Assembly: GCA_014526335.1 (NCBI GenBank)
Contig: JACTAT010000012.1
Coordinates: forward strand, 1,087,318-1,151,317
Length of the DNA: 64,000 nucleotides
Direction of reading: 5' to 3'
Source of the DNA: Chrysaora quinquecirrha
Taxonomy: Eukaryota > Cnidaria > Scyphozoa > Semaeostomeae > Pelagiidae
The notes under the pieces were generated by a model. That model was not told the DNA's origin, made no database searches, and was given only the letters and a program-made list of their open reading frames with translations. Position numbers and translations under genes: made by a program. Shown one piece after another: positions 10,833 through 24,356 of this stretch (positions are counted from its first letter, which is position 1; the number at the start of each line of letters is the position of its first letter).

Positions 10833-11942
10833 TTATAGACAGGGTTTATTCCACGACAATCTAGCAAAGAGGGTAACCAAGGGTTTTTAAATTAAAATCT
10901 ACTAAAAAGGGTCGGAGAACACGAATCCAAGATGGGCCCTCAAAAATGTTGGCCGGAAGTACCATTAATTAACGCCTAATTATGCCTAATTAAGTCAATA
11001 AAAAGGTTGCACTTTTTCAAATCTGATTACTGCAATATGTAGATCTTGAAACGCTGAGTAAAATTGTCTTTGACTGTATTTCAATACGACATACCAGTTT
11101 CGAGAAAAACTCGTTTGAAATAATGATGACGTCATCATCCTAAGGCTCAGTATGGGCTTTTGTCCACTCGCGTAACTTCACAAATAGGGGCTGAATCATC
11201 AAAAACCGCTTACGTACGTGTATGTATGACAGCATAATAAGCATAATAAGCCCCACCGCAAGTTCGAGAAAACGAAGATAAGGGGTTCACTGCATAAACA
11301 ATAGGAATCCCATTATGAATACTGTATAACCAATTTGACCTCTCGCCATTTCCAGCAGGTTTGATATTAAAACTTCAAATCTGGAACATGAATAGTCCTT
11401 CACAATGCCTTTTGGCTCATGGATGACTGGGTATCCTTTGGTACCATTATGACGTCAGTTGCCCCTATGACGTCATCGGACTCCTTATGATGTCACAACC
11501 ACACCCAATAATCATCATTCTGCTGTCTTAGCGTACATCTATAGCAAAATTAGTGGTTTTGTGACTATTGCATCCCAACCCATAAAGTTATACAAGTTGA
11601 AATATAGAATCCAGGTCTGTACTGATCATAATGGTGATGACGTCATCATAATTTCAAACGAGTTTTTCTCGAAATTGGTATGTCGTATTGAAATACAGTC
11701 AAAGGCAATTTTACTCGACATTTCAAGGTCTTCATATTGCAGTAATCAGATTTGAAAAAGCGCGACTTTTTAGATTGACTTAATTAGGCCTAATTAGGCA
11801 TTAATTAAGGCTACTTCCGGTGAAAATTTTTGAAGGCCCATCTTGGATTCGTGTTCTCCGACCCTTTTTTAGTAGATTTCTTTGAAAAAAACCCAAGGTT
11901 ACCCTCTTTGCTAGATTGTTGCGGAAAAAACCCTGTCTATTA
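10833..11942. mobile_element. Fold-back element with about 310-bp inverted arms
   Basis: The left arm (10833 to about 11142) starts ATAGACAGGGTTT and includes GGGTCGGAGAACACGAATCC and TGATGACGTCATCA. The right arm (about 11632-11942) is its reverse complement with scattered mismatches. The loop of about 490 bp has no long reading frame. This is the form of a non-autonomous TIR or fold-back transposon. Part of the arm wording (AAGATGGGCC, CCGGAAGT, GATGACGTCAT) recurs near 25380-25445. No clear target duplication could be set. Confidence 0.75.
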
Positions 11943-12124
11943 GTGGCTGGCAAATAGCCTTGATTTAAACCCCTTGGATGATTCAAGTTGGGATTTTTAA
12001 AAAAGCTTGTGTATGTGCAAGAAAACAACGTTCATAATATTCCATCATTGCGGGCTGTTATCATGGCCGGATGGTAATCATTATCCCAACACAACACCGT
12101 CAGTGCAATTAATGCATGGCCAGT

Positions 12125-12201
12125 CAGATTAATGCATTGGCAGATTAATTAATGCATTGGCAGATTAATTAATGCATTGTCAGATTAATTAATGCATTGG
12201 C
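12125..12201. repeat. 20-bp minisatellite, about four units
   Basis: Tandem units of CAGATTAATTAATGCATTGG with one-base variants. A less regular version precedes it from about 12100. It ends exactly where LINE coding sequence begins. Confidence 0.9.
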
Positions 12202-14799
12202 ATCAGAGCTAACCGACATTTTTTACCTTGCGGCCAAAAACTCATTAAAATCAAAACCTATGATAAGGCGCAACAAAGCCAACAACTCCCCAAACAAAAA
12301 GAAATGGTTCGATTCAGATTGTAAGGCTTTGAAAAAAGAAGTAAACAAACTTTCCAAGTATAAACAATCGGACCCTTTTAACGAGATCGCTAGAGTTAGA
12401 TACCGTGAAAAACTAAAAGTATACAAATCTCTTCAACACACCAAGCGTAAAAACTTTTGGAATGATCAGATCTCAAATCTTCAACAAGACTCCAACCAAG
12501 ATAACTTCTGGAATAACTGGAAGGAATTCAATGAAAACATCTCACAAAAACCTATCGCAATTCAAGATGGTCTAGTATGGGAAAACTATTACAAAAAGCT
12601 TTTCGCATCCAATGAAACAGAAAGTTATAGGCATTACCCTGAGACAACGAATATTAGCGTTAATAGCGACAGCTCGATCCTAACCAAAGAAATAGATAAT
12701 AATGAATTCATTGAAGCAGTTGAAAATTGAAAACAAAAAGCTGTCGGTTTCGATGGTATAAGCAATGAAATGATTAAACATAGCCCCTCCGACCTGCTTC
12801 AGTTGATCAAAGTGATATTTAACTTGGTCCTCAAAACAGGAACAGTACCTAAAACTTGGTGTAAAGGTCTTATCACGCCTGTGTACAAAAAGGGAAATAA
12901 ATCAGATCCCGACAACTATCGTGGTATCTGTGTTGGCAATGCATTGCTTAAACTTTTCTGCTTGATTCTTAATAACAGACTTAAATCTTTTGTAAGTTTC
13001 AACAAATTAATTCACAAAAATCAAATTGGGTTTCAAAATGCTAAACGTACTTCTGATCACCTACTTACTCTTAAGGCTCTAATAAATAAGCATGTACATG
13101 ATGATTCTAAAAAAAAGGTGCACGCAGCATTTATCGACTTTCGTAAAGCTTTCGATAATGTTTGGCACAATGGCCTCTTCCAAAAACTGCGAAGTAAAGG
13201 AATCGATAACAAATTTTAGAAATTATTCAGTGCATGTACTTAAATACTGAATGTGCTGTAAAATTAAACAATCAGTGTACAAACTTTTTTAGATGCTCGA
13301 AAGGTGTTCGACAAGGATGTCCTCTAAGTCCTACACTTTTCAATGTATTCATAAACGATCTAATTGACGATCTTAACAAAAGTAACTCATCCCTCTGAAT
13401 CTTGGACATGAACAAATAACTTGCCTTTTTTACGCCGACGACCTAATCATTCTCTCTGCTTCTCATAATGGTTTACAAAACTGTCTAAATAGCCTCAGCG
13501 ATTATTGTAAAAACTGGAAACTTGAAGTGAATAGCGATAAGTCTAAATGTATGACCTTTTATAAAAATAACACAAAATATAAAAGATGTTTCTACATTAA
13601 TGGTAATCCGCTGGAAAATGTGACGGAATTCACTTACCTTGGTATTACTCTGAATGCGGCATGTAATTTTAAAGAATCTTTGCATATGCTTAGTACTAAA
13701 GCGAACTGCGCCCTACTAGCCCTTAACAGTAGATTTAAACTAAAATACCTTCCTGTTAAATTAGCTCTAAAACTTTTTGATTCAATGATTGCCCCAATAC
13801 TCTTGTATGGATCGGAAGTGTGGGGGCCTTACCTTAACTTTAGCCAGACTGATTGGGACAAAATGAAATTGAAAAATCCATACACAGTTTTTAAAACGCA
13901 TACTTGGAGTAAACAGATCTACAACCAATGCTCTAGTAAGAGGAGATCTAGGCCGCTTCCTTTAAACATTTCGGTAAGCTGTAGGACCAATAATTTCATA
14001 AAGCATATCTTACATTACTCTGAGCCAGATTCACTTGTCACACAAGCTCTTGAATATGAAAGATCTGTTACAGATCGAAAAACAATTGTATCTTTCATTA
14101 ACCAACTAACAGACGAGCTAAAACTAATGGATTGACCAATTCAACACTAACCTCTCTTTCTAAGACTGCTACAAGGAAAGCACTAGAAACAAACTACAGC
14201 ATTTACTGGAGAACATACATAAATGACTGTTCCAAAGCTTTGACGTACAAATCCTATAAAAATCAAATAATTTACGAAAAATATCTTGATCTAATCCCAA
14301 CTAGAAGACATAGAAGAATAATGTCAAAACTAAGATTAAGTGATCACTGCCTAGCTATCGAAAAAGGTAGACACTATAAACCACCTATTGATAGAAACGA
14401 AAGATACTGTAAATACTGCAAAAATATTGTAGAAGATGAAATACATTTTGTCCTAGTATGTAGTCAATATAATTTTGAAAGAGAAATTTTTTTAAATCAA
14501 ATCCACAGCCTTTATCCAAACTTTACAACTATCCCCTCTGCAAACCAAAAATTTATATATTTAATGACGAATGAGAATAAAGTCTTCCTAGAGAATTTCA
14601 GTGCCTTCACTCATGACATTTACGACAAACGTACTGCTTTAGAGAAGTAAGCTTGTCTGGAATTAGAATAATGATAATTTTTACCTTCTATAGATGATTG
14701 ACAAATTTAACTGTTAGTTTTACTTTACTTTATTTTGTAATTTTAATATTTTGTATTTTTTTTGTTAGCATTGTAGACCATGTATCTTATGATATAGCG

Positions 14800-14837
<38 letters not shown>
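12197..14837 (+). mobile_element. 5'-truncated LINE with reverse transcriptase and poly(A) tail
   Basis: A non-LTR retrotransposon copy lacking its endonuclease. Coding pieces occur at 12197-12730, 12770-13219, 13300-13470, 13527-14135 and 14132-14650, separated by a TGA near 12728 and several frameshifts. Polymerase marks in order are GLITPVYKKGNKSDPDNYRG, the A motif AFIDFRKAFD (about 13126), GVRQGCPLSP (13303) and the catalytic YADD (13431-13442). A C-terminal Cys-His cluster, CKYCKNIVEDEIHF then C, lies near 14410. A 34-base A run (14804-14837) closes the 3' end. It belongs to the CR1/Jockey/RTE-type LINEs, but I cannot fix the clade. The segment is absent from copy B, so it inserted after the duplication or was lost there. 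Confidence 0.88.
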
Positions 14838-14839
<2 letters not shown>

Positions 14840-17800
14840 TTCACAACAGAAACTTTTGAAAGTTTCAACCCGACATCAGCGTGTACCAAGGCCATGTTTT
14901 GTTTTCGATGTCTGGGACTAGCCCCATCAATTTTCCCGCCACAAGGAAATTGTTTTCAAATTCAAAGTCAAGTCCTCATTCCAAATATGCTGAACACGTG
15001 TGACTGTTGGCCAGAGGCTTGGAGATTGGAACTGAAGAATGAAGTGTCATGGACGAATGATGTTGATGTCGCTCCTCGCCACCGTTTCTTGAAGAGTTCG
15101 AGGAAGAAGAGATATTTGTCTATGGAGTAGATATCTTTTAAATAAAATAGTAAGGCAACTAATGTTTCTCTTATAGTTTTGCCTAGTTGTATTAGCTGTG
15201 TGCGACAAAAATGACGAACTGAGTGAGAACGAATATTGGCTGACGGCCTAGTCTAATTGACAGGACCAATAGGATGGCTTCATCCGGATGTTCAAGTGCA
15301 GGAGCTAATTTCTGTCATCTGAATTTTACAGCTTCATTGCTCTAGATATAAAAAGTGATCAGCTGGAACGTTATGAGGTTTTCAAATTGTTTTGTCCCCT
15401 TAAAATATCGAGAGAATGTATCATGGACTTTTGCAAAGAAAAGGAAGACATTTTGTGACTGTTTTGTCTCGCCTGACAAGGGCAGTATGCAGGAACCTCT
15501 AGAAACGCTCTCTCTGATTGGTGAACAGATAACAAGGTGATATCCTATGTAACGAGTGTAACACTGTTTTGATTGGTTTATTTTATGGGGATACCAAGAG
15601 AAATCTTGCTTCCACCAATATGAATGCACAGCAGAAAAGATTCAAGGAGACCTGTGCTGTGATAGCGACCATTAGAACAAATTATTGATCATGACATGTC
15701 ATGGTGTCCATCAAGTTGTATCTTCTCTTGTTTACGATAATTCAAATATGTTTTGTCACTGCAAATTACTGAGAATAAGTAAGCTGCTTCCACTCCCGAG
15801 ACATGGCATCCAAAAGTGTACCATTTTTCAACATTTTGGCAATAAACAGCAGAAATATTTTCGGGCATACATTTCTCCATCCATCCAAGTCTTTTTCGTC
15901 TGACACTCCTCAGAGTATGAACGTCAGAAACAGACCAAAACAATGAAATAAGTCTGAATTTATACCCAGATGCGGCGCGCAATGCACCATTCGGAAAAAG
16001 AAGCTGAATTGGCATTGTGTTTCAAACACCAATCAGCTGCTCAGATACAGTGGGAAGACCAATAGAATTATTTGAAGAGTCCAAGTGAGAAAACGAACGT
16101 TTTCTGTCTACACAGAACCGGTCTTTTGGTTTTGATGTAGACAGATTCCATAACCCCTAAGTGAAACAAAGATCTTGGTTTGCCGATGATTTTGAAAGAA
16201 TCCTGAGTATTTTTATTTTCTTTCTAGTACAAAATGAGTTTAAGACTACCTGCAAGCATTGCAGACAACTTAGAGAGCTTAATAAGCGAAAATATTAGAA
16301 AGAAAATAGAAGGAAAGAACAGGACAAAGATGTCATTAAACTCGTGGAGAAATGCATTACAGATAAAATCGAGAAATTCGATATGAATGTGAGTAATACA
16401 CTTTTTTTAATAAGCAACTGGTCAGTGAGCAACTAAGCAACATTTTAGCTTCATTACAAAAAATGTGTAAAAATGGACAGTTTATGGAACCAATCCTTTT
16501 TTCTGGAGCTTATTTCAACATGATAATATAAATCTTATTAACCGGTATCTCTGAAAATTCCAAAGTTGAATAAATGAATGAAAGAGTTCCTTAATTCTTA
16601 GGAAAATGGCATATGGGTCTTCTGTAATTAGTTTCTTATAAAAAATGAGTGTGACCTGCTTCTGAGTAGGATAATGAATTACGTCATCAACATAAGATAA
16701 GATGCAATAATTTGCAATAATTTCAATCCGACCTATGGCTAAATTGGCTTAACCCAAATTGCAAGCATTGCTTTGCAAGCAAGAGGCAGGGTTGTGTGCA
16801 TCCAAATTGATGTGACCTTGAGATAATTCCCATTAGTTATCCAGATTTGTTATATCTGTTGCAGATACTTCATTGGCTCAGCTGAGAGTCAATGTAAAGA
16901 GCGAAAGAGAGCAATTCGTTCCAGCAATTGCTATTAAAAGAGAAGAAGGGAAGCAATTTGACCTGATGACAGAGAAGGTTGGAGAACAAATTTATCAAGA
17001 GCATTAGCTAGTGTAATCTTTTATGTAATGCATTTTTAATGAAAAAAGGAAAAATGATGATCAGAGTTAACTCCTGATAACTCGAGCCTTTAAGGAAGCT
17101 ATGAGAATGGTTCTACTAATCGAGCGCAAAAATCGCTTTCATAATACAAGGGTAACATTATAATAAATAATCTATACTGATTTTTAGCTGTAAGTCTTTG
17201 ACAGATTTACAGGTTCATGGAGAAATAAGATTTAAAAGGACAGAAGAAGATGGGCGGTTTTCTGCTTGCGTTACATTGAACAATGTACATTTCATATTTC
17301 ATGTCATTAATCTTTGAATGTTGCTAGATGTTCAAACCTCAACTCTATCAATTTTCAACAGGAAATAAGGTAGAAACTCCAAAGATTGACAAGTGGCGGT
17401 GAATCTGTGCACAACACTTTCAGCAGATCCCCTGATCGGTGTGATTTGCATGATCTAAAAAAGAGAAACCCAAAAAAAGTTGTTAGCAAAAGTTGTTAGG
17501 TAGTTAATGATTGGGTAATATTAACTTTCCATCAACTTATGGTGTACTATTCTACATTCCTGTATAAATTTGTTGGCTGTCCAAAAGACCACAATTTTTG
17601 GAAATTTAACATCAACATTTTTTCTCTTCCAGCCTACATGGCGGCAGCTATATGTTGAAGAACAGTATTTCATGGAGGTATGATGCTATTTATTCACATC
17701 TGATGTAGTGTAAGGGCAAAATTGAGAGAAAAGTAAGAGTCATGGAAACAGGATCTATTAAAGGAAGTTTGTTAATTGAGAAAAATGAATCTTAAACGCC

Positions 17801-18271
17801 AGTGAGAGACTAATCAATTTGAGCAAATCAACAGGTGTCCAGTTTTTCAATGAAAACACAGAAGTAAACTTCATGATCCTGACAAGCCGTTGTCATTTAA
17901 ATTTACTGAACTATTGCCACTTAATATTGCTGAAATAATTGAAACTAAAACCAAGCAAATTTGTTGAAATTGATGGGGAAGTTAATGGATGGAGCAAGAA
18001 AGAGAGGTAAACATTGGTGCAGAAAGAGAGAAGAGTCAGAGATGTTGTATTGGCTGATGCATCATGGTATTTCAGTTTTCGGGAGATTTGTTGGGTGAAA
18101 TTGATAATAATAAGATCACCTGGTAATGTTGTGGAAATGACAAAGACAAATGGTGGAAAATTGGAAGCATGAAAAGAAAGAGTGAGCAATTAATTTTAAT
18201 TTCTATCTTACAGAATGACTTTGGTCTTGTGTTGTATTACAGCTGAAAAATTTAATAGCTAGCTTCTAATC
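14838..18271. other. AT-rich duplicated sequence, no firm gene
   Basis: 15040-15470 matches 32700-33139. A possible exon near 16215-16390 follows an acceptor-like TTTCTTTCTAG and reads FKTTCKHCRQLRELNKRK in one frame, which could be a BED-type zinc finger remnant; this is weak. Other short frames at 14894-15130 and 15689-16015 have no recognisable features. Confidence 0.35.
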
Positions 18272-18600
18272 CCGAGGGGGGTACTTCATCACTTTTTGTT
18301 AGAGGGGTGCTGCCCAAGCATCAAAAACATACCCGACCTCACGCACTGATGTTTAGAAAATATGTACTCAACCTTATACCAATTTTTCAAGAATGTATAC
18401 CTGACCTTTTGCCAATTTTTTTGACAATATTGCACAAATATGTGAAAATATTCTAAAATCTTGAAAATTGAGACCGATCTTTGCATCAAAATTGCGAAAA
18501 CTGACAGTGTTCCTTATACCAGAATTGTGAAAATCAATACCGTATTTGGGGGCTCATCCCCAGTTCCCATATTATTTATAGTGCCCCTTCCCACCCGGGG
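18272..18600. repeat. MITE-like repeat with CCCGAGGGGGG / CCACCCGGGG ends, copy A
   Basis: Starts with CCCGAGGGGGGTACTTC and ends GCCCCTTCCCACCCGGGG, which are imperfect inverted repeats. The interior contains recurring CCTTATACCAATTTTT and GTATACCTGACC words. The duplicate copy is at 36140-36470. C/G-rich ends of this sort are typical of high-copy non-autonomous elements in cnidarian genomes. This is inferred from form only. Confidence 0.5.
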
Positions 18601-20106
18601 CTTTAAACTGCCTATTGAATATACAGCATTGAAATAATTTTAAATTGCAGCACCGACACACTGAAACACCGTTGGAGATGCCCAGTACTGCTTTGCCACG
18701 CTGTTCAATATCATGCATCCTTACTTTCCATAAAATGAACCGGAGAGAAGTCACTTTTACCAATGTGATCTCCTGGCTGCATTAAACGCATTTGTTCTAT
18801 CCTCTCGCAAAAAAAGCTCATTTTATCCTCACATTCTAAAGATTTTCTTCCCCTTTTATAGTAATCTGAGCGATATTTATTTTGGGGCATGGGTTAGTAA
18901 AGATAAACAAAAATAAGAAATAATAGCCAGGTTTTTTATATTTTATCCTTAAAACTACGAAGGGTTATTTTTTTCCATGTTCTCCTGTTTTTTCCATAAG
19001 ATGTATGTAGTTTTGTGTTTGATGAAAATGGCAAAGTTTGGTAGTACTCTTGTCATTGGTTAAAAGAAGACAATCCCTATCTAATTCACCTAATTCCATA
19101 CACCAACTCTTGCTCCTAAGTCTACTGAGGTTGCTTTCCTTCCCATTCTTTTGTCAATTTAACAACCTGCATAAGTGGTTTTTAAGAAACTTTTTTGTAT
19201 ACCTCAATTATTTTGAATTTTTCACTTTTCTTGTTTTTCCGTTTCGACGTAGCATGTTTTCTTTTTATCATTCGATGCATGTAAACACAAACATGCTACA
19301 TAATAAGCGTAGTGTTCATGGGCAATTATATTAGAATTTTAACCATGTTTTTTATGCTATTCCTCATTTTTCGGCATTTGTTGTAGATCCTTTATGCTAC
19401 TTTTCTTTTTAGTTCTTGCTAATGACATCGTAGTTATTTTCTAATGCACCACTGCCTAATGAAACGAAATCAAATAATTTACCTACTAATCTCTCATGAA
19501 CAACAAGCAAGAATACAACATGTTAGCCTGGTGGGCCTGATAGTTAATATACACATCTAAGATACTAAGATAGCTAATATAGCTAAGATAGTTAAGATAC
19601 ATCTTCAATAGCATTTAAAATACAATTACTTGAACCTATCGTATCCCAGAATTTAGTAATATATTTCAAAGATCCTTTCTTGAATTGCAAAACCGTATCC
19701 TGCTCATACCCATAACTGACATTCGATGGCAATAAAAGGTAATTATACTTAACTTGAAGCACTCCATTTACTTAAATTTGTCCCAAAAGCACTCTTTTTA
19801 GCTGAAGAAATAGCTATCGCTGCTTGTTAAGAACAATTGTGTAAATTTTTGTTTTGTTGAAGAATGAAAAAGTAGTCCTGAGTATTTCCATTGTCCATGT
19901 TGTCCATAGGCGAAATATCAAACTCTATTGTATTTTCTTCCAAACGATTGGAGCACTGGACTTGCATATTTTGGCTGACTAATCATTGCCGTAATGATTG
20001 TGTATTGAATTCTCAGAAAGGACCAAAATTATTAGCAGCTGAAAAATTAACAGCAGAAACATTTTGATACCCACCGTTTGACACATGCTTTGATCTTTTT
20101 TCATCT
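18601..20106. other. AT-rich duplicated sequence, no gene seen
   Basis: Matches 36480-37920 almost throughout. Short TA-rich near-repeats (AAGATAGCTAATATAGCTAAGATAG) occur near 19560. Confidence 0.5.
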
Positions 20107-20478
20107 TTATTCTAGACACTCCTTTGTTTTGCTTATCTGTTGTTCGTCCTCTATATCAGAAGGATCATCGTGTTTAGCATGATCATGATCATGACCACTT
20201 GCCTTGCAGTGGAAGCACAGATTTTTGCTCTTGCGGCATTCTCTTAACATTTGATTAGCTTTGGTGCAATTAAGGCATTGTTTTGGTTTTGAGGAATTGA
20301 TTTTTTCTGCAATGCTGACAAAATCTTTGCTCTAGTATTTTCTCAGAATCCAGTGAGTTATATTTATTAAGAATTTCATTGATGTTTCAATCTCAAACTC
20401 TTCTCTTGCTGCTTTTGAACATTTGTTAGAGCTCGACAATAATCGCTTTGGAAACAAACTTAAGATATTTTCTGACTA
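20107..20478 (-). pseudogene. BEL/Pao gag fragment with zinc knuckles
   Basis: On the minus strand, KCSKAAREEFEIETS is followed by an in-frame stop, then INSSKPKQCLNC, a CCHC-like knuckle (CLNCTKANQMLREC) and a second Cys/His cluster (LCFHCKASGHDHDH), ending KTKECLE and a stop at 20107. Paired knuckles of this wording close the gag of BEL/Pao elements. Copy B breaks off inside the second knuckle at 38016, so this element existed before the duplication. Confidence 0.7.
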
Positions 20479-20479
20479 A

Positions 20480-23400
20480 ATAATTTGCATCTCAGTCATC
20501 AACTTCATTAAGTTACACGCGGTAAAATGTATTATTTTTTCGATGTATGCTAATGCTTTTGCTCTCTTCTTAATCTTATTCTCTGTTCAGTATCTCACAT
20601 AATTGTGCATTTTCTTTTAGTTAAGTAAGACCACTTTCTCTCATCTAGCAAGACAGTTTTGTCTATTGATAGACAAAATATCGGAAAGGTAGCTGTAAGG
20701 TTTTACCTTGGTCTAACGAAGACAATGATTTGCTTTTTTCTCTGGAAATCTAGTCACAACGTGAAGTTAAGATTCAACAAGTCTCCTTTGCCAAAAATCA
20801 ACTGAAGCTTCTTCACAGTCATTGTTCGTGTGTAAAAAATTATCATCTCTGCTTCACCTTCACTTTGCTGGTTTTTTCCTCTCATATTTACTGCAATTAT
20901 ATATTTCTCATTTTAGTTTCGTAAAATCTCGGTTTAGCACAATCGATAGGATTTGAAACATAGACTGCATGTTCAGAGATCCATGAACAATTCCACGGAG
21001 CTGACGACCTCAAAGTTTTGAGTAACTGTAATGTTTTACGTCTCATCACTGACGTAAAACATTACATAGTTTCGTGCTGTTATCTGTGTTGTCATTCTGT
21101 TATGTCATGTGCTGTACTTTGTACCCTGTTACCATTGTCTATGTGTTTATATGTAAATAATTGTTATATTATAATCAGTTCACCAGTTACAAGCTGCAGT
21201 GTGGTTCCTGTGTGAACTCCTTCTCATCACGGACGTAAAACATTACCGTAATTGTCCACGTCATATAGCTAGGGTTTCCTGCCTTTTCCATTTGCGTTGC
21301 AGCATTGTTGAGACTTCTTCTTAAATATGTATGGTACTGAAGAACGCTCAGTAGTGGTATTCCTCTTGTGGAAAATCTTTCCCATTGTATGCCATTGTTG
21401 ATAAATTTATTTTATCACAGATTCTTGTATAATTAAAGCGCTGGTTTTATCAAAACCGCTCCGAGAGAACAGTTTGCTCCTTCTGCTGTCAAAGTGACTA
21501 TGCAGTTCTTACGAGTCTAATTCCAACGGTGTTGCGGTTACGGTGCGGACCATGTCGTATGTATGTTAAGTTAGACAATTATGTTGACAGTTAGGTGTGT
21601 TAAGTTTAAGTTTTTGCTTAATAAAATGTATTTCAAGCTAAGAAAAGAGCAGAATCACTCAAGCCTTATGTAATTATTTCATGCTCTAGGTACTTATTTA
21701 TAATCTTTTTATTATTGTTATTTACTCCTTGTCTGTTTCTACTCAACCTACCTGATACTACAGAAACTTGTACTCGAAAAAACACGAAATTCAATGAATT
21801 ACCTTTCATGAATTTGGAAAATTATAAACTTAGTCAGATATCAACTGAAAGAACGTGTCAATACAAGTATATCTTGTATTTCCCGTTTGACCCTATGACC
21901 GTCCCCTGTCGTGTAGTATGCTGCTCCGAATACCGCTATCTGTTCAACCAAAATTCCTTGCCAAGTTAATATACTTTTTATAAAATTGTATTGTTTTAAT
22001 CTGGCTTTCAGGCTTCATATAGTGAAAGTAACATTGGGACGAAATTAAGCGTATGCGCAATTCTATGCGCGGTAGCCGCTGTACAAAGAGCATATTTGCC
22101 AACAAATAATTGTAAATTAGTCTTATGGCGGCTGATGGCCTAGAATCTGATGGCAAAGGCTTTCGCCCTCTCCAATACAGGCACTTGCGAAGAGTAAATG
22201 ACTTAAATTTAATTTCTTTGATTCTTCTGAGGCTAAATTGCCCTTTGCACAGCGGCAGAAAAATTTCCTTTCTATGTCAGTAAAAGTTCATAGTTAATAC
22301 AATATGATCACGTGATGACCAGGTTACCATAATTTGAACCTACAGAGACATACGGACAGTAAAAAAATTTACCCTAAACCAACTTTTTCCCCCCAATTGG
22401 CCATAAATTGACCCATTTTTCCTAAACAGTCCTAAGCTGTTTTCTTATAGATTTATTGTCAGTCTTCTACTACATCCCCTAATTCCCCCCTAACATCAAA
22501 TAAAGGTCGTCCCTAAGTTGCCCCAAAATTGTGCCAAAATTTTATGTCCCTAAGACCGCATTCGTATGAACGCCTGGTTGTTTCTATTATTCGTTGTTAA
22601 GTTTCTTTGTTTTATTTGACAAATGGTTGAACTCCCAGAGAGCTTTCTTTCCATGAAATATTCCATCATGATGAAGCAATTCTCAAAGAACAATTTTGCT
22701 GGTAGTTAATTGAATTTATTCTTAGAGTTAGATGGTTAAACAGAACTGTATCGCCAATGTTAAAATACTGTATTTGCTCTTATGTAGTTAAGGATTTACA
22801 CCTACCTGTACTAGTAATTTTTGTAATTATCTTACATTAGTTGTGAATAAGTTGTGAACTAATAGACCCCTTTGTGAATGATTAAACCATGAAATCAAAA
22901 ATGAAACAAAATGAAATTTGATGTATATTTCATCTCCGTCGTCATACTTCGTCATGTTTTTCACAATTTACAAAAATTGAAAAATCACCAAAAGACTAAT
23001 TTCTAAGCGAGCTTAATGTAGAATCAATTAGTTGGAGAACCCATTATCGATGTTTTCATTTAGGTCACTGGTTTGACATGGAACACATTCTTTATACTGA
23101 AAGAACAACTAGGGGGCTCTACTTCAGGAAAGAATAAACGAAAATTTTAATGATAGAATGATGGGTGCCGAAGGCGCATGGCGCACCAAAGGTATACCCA
23201 TTAAGGGGGGTGTTGGGCATGCTCTCCTGAAAATTTTTTAATACACCATCTCCAGATTGGCTTAGAGTGGCTGTTTTTTAAATGAGTTACAATATTCATC
23301 TGTTTACCCGACTTCTTCCTTATCCAGACTTCGATTTCTAGGCATTGAACTATAAATAAAAAGTCTTTCTAGTGGGCAAAGTTAGGCCTTTCACGAAATT

Positions 23401-23671
23401 TTATGTGACGGTCAAACAGCACCATTAAATGACCTGGCACAATTTTATCTTCTAATTCCTAGTATTTAGACTATATAAAGTATTATAAGGACGTCATCAA
23501 TATGGTCTTTGGATTCGGAACCTTCTTTCCTCGCTCTTCACAAGTTCAAAAATTTTGGAAATGCTAAATATTCGATTATTTCTCGAGTATGAAAATACAA
23601 TTCCTTTTTGGAAATCCATTTCGAACACCTATGTGACACAGAACGGAATGTTGACGGAAAAATTTTCAGTA
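20480..23671. other. Spacer between duplication copies, no gene seen
   Basis: AT-rich. Reading frames are short (21018, 21715, 23555) and show no domain. Around 23165-23230 is a phrase of the type GGTGCCGAAGGCGCATGGCG followed by GGGGGGTGTTGGGCATGCTC, which looks like part of a dispersed repeat. Confidence 0.4.
21028..21246. repeat. Perfect 15-bp hairpin with a third copy of its arm
   Basis: GTAATGTTTTACGTC (21028-21042) and its exact complement GACGTAAAACATTAC (21051-21065) are separated by 8 bases. The arm and part of the loop (TCATCACNGACGTAAAACATTAC) return at 21224-21246. The 219-bp block could be a small TIR element or a duplicated regulatory palindrome. Confidence 0.7.
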
Positions 23672-24356
23672 GTTTGCAATAGTACAAAGGCTGTTTTAAC
23701 TTTCGTTTTCAAGTATGAGGATAAGATTACAATATTAAGAAATTGAAGATAAGAGAAGGGCCGAAAGAACTTTTATGTAAGAGCTTTTAGGCAAATTGAT
23801 AGGCCAATTGATGCAAGAGCTCGAAATGTAATAAAATCGAGGAAAAGCTCCAGAATAGCTTCAGATTTAATTTACTACTAATTCAATGTAGTTTTCATTC
23901 AGGAGAAAATAAGTTAAACTTTATGTCTTCCTCTTCCTTTTCAGTTTTCGGGGCACAGAATCTGCCATATTGTTTGACTCGCGGTGTGACCAAAAGTCTT
24001 GTCCAGAGAAACTAAAAATTCAACTAAATTCCTCTTAAACAGAACCTTATAGCGGCAACACGATACAAGATATGAAAAAAATAACTGCGAATCCGAAATC
24101 AGGGCCCCAGATTACTTCTGTTTCAGAAATAAACATTTCTGACTTTAGGGCCCTTTAAGCAAATTTCTCCCGTGTGCGGTGGTACATCCGTAAGGAATTT
24201 TTTTTTCCAGACCGAAAATAAAAATCCAACATGTTTGATATTTTTTGGTATTCGTACCATTTTGCTTGCCGTGGGCTGTGCGGGGTGAAAAGCAATTCGC
24301 TTATGAGCGACTGGGTCATGCGCGTGTGCTTTATCGTGTTTACGATAACTTGAAAA

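Larger units (their letters stand above)
3645..20186 (+). repeat. Segmental duplication, copy A
   Basis: Long stretches match 23672-38016 in the same order and orientation: 3645-4390, 5400-9640, 15040-15470 and 17660-20186. Copy A carries insertions absent from copy B (9930-14840) and lacks several found in B. The shared sequence ends abruptly at the word GATCAT (20186 versus 38016), inside a BEL/Pao gag zinc-knuckle region. Divergence is visible by eye, with many substitutions and indels, so the duplication is old compared with the tandem repeat at 45.8-56.4 kb. Confidence 0.85.

Noticed and set aside
14804..14837. A34 run as a simple microsatellite
   Set aside because: It directly follows the 3' region of a LINE ORF in the right orientation, so it is the element's poly(A) tail.
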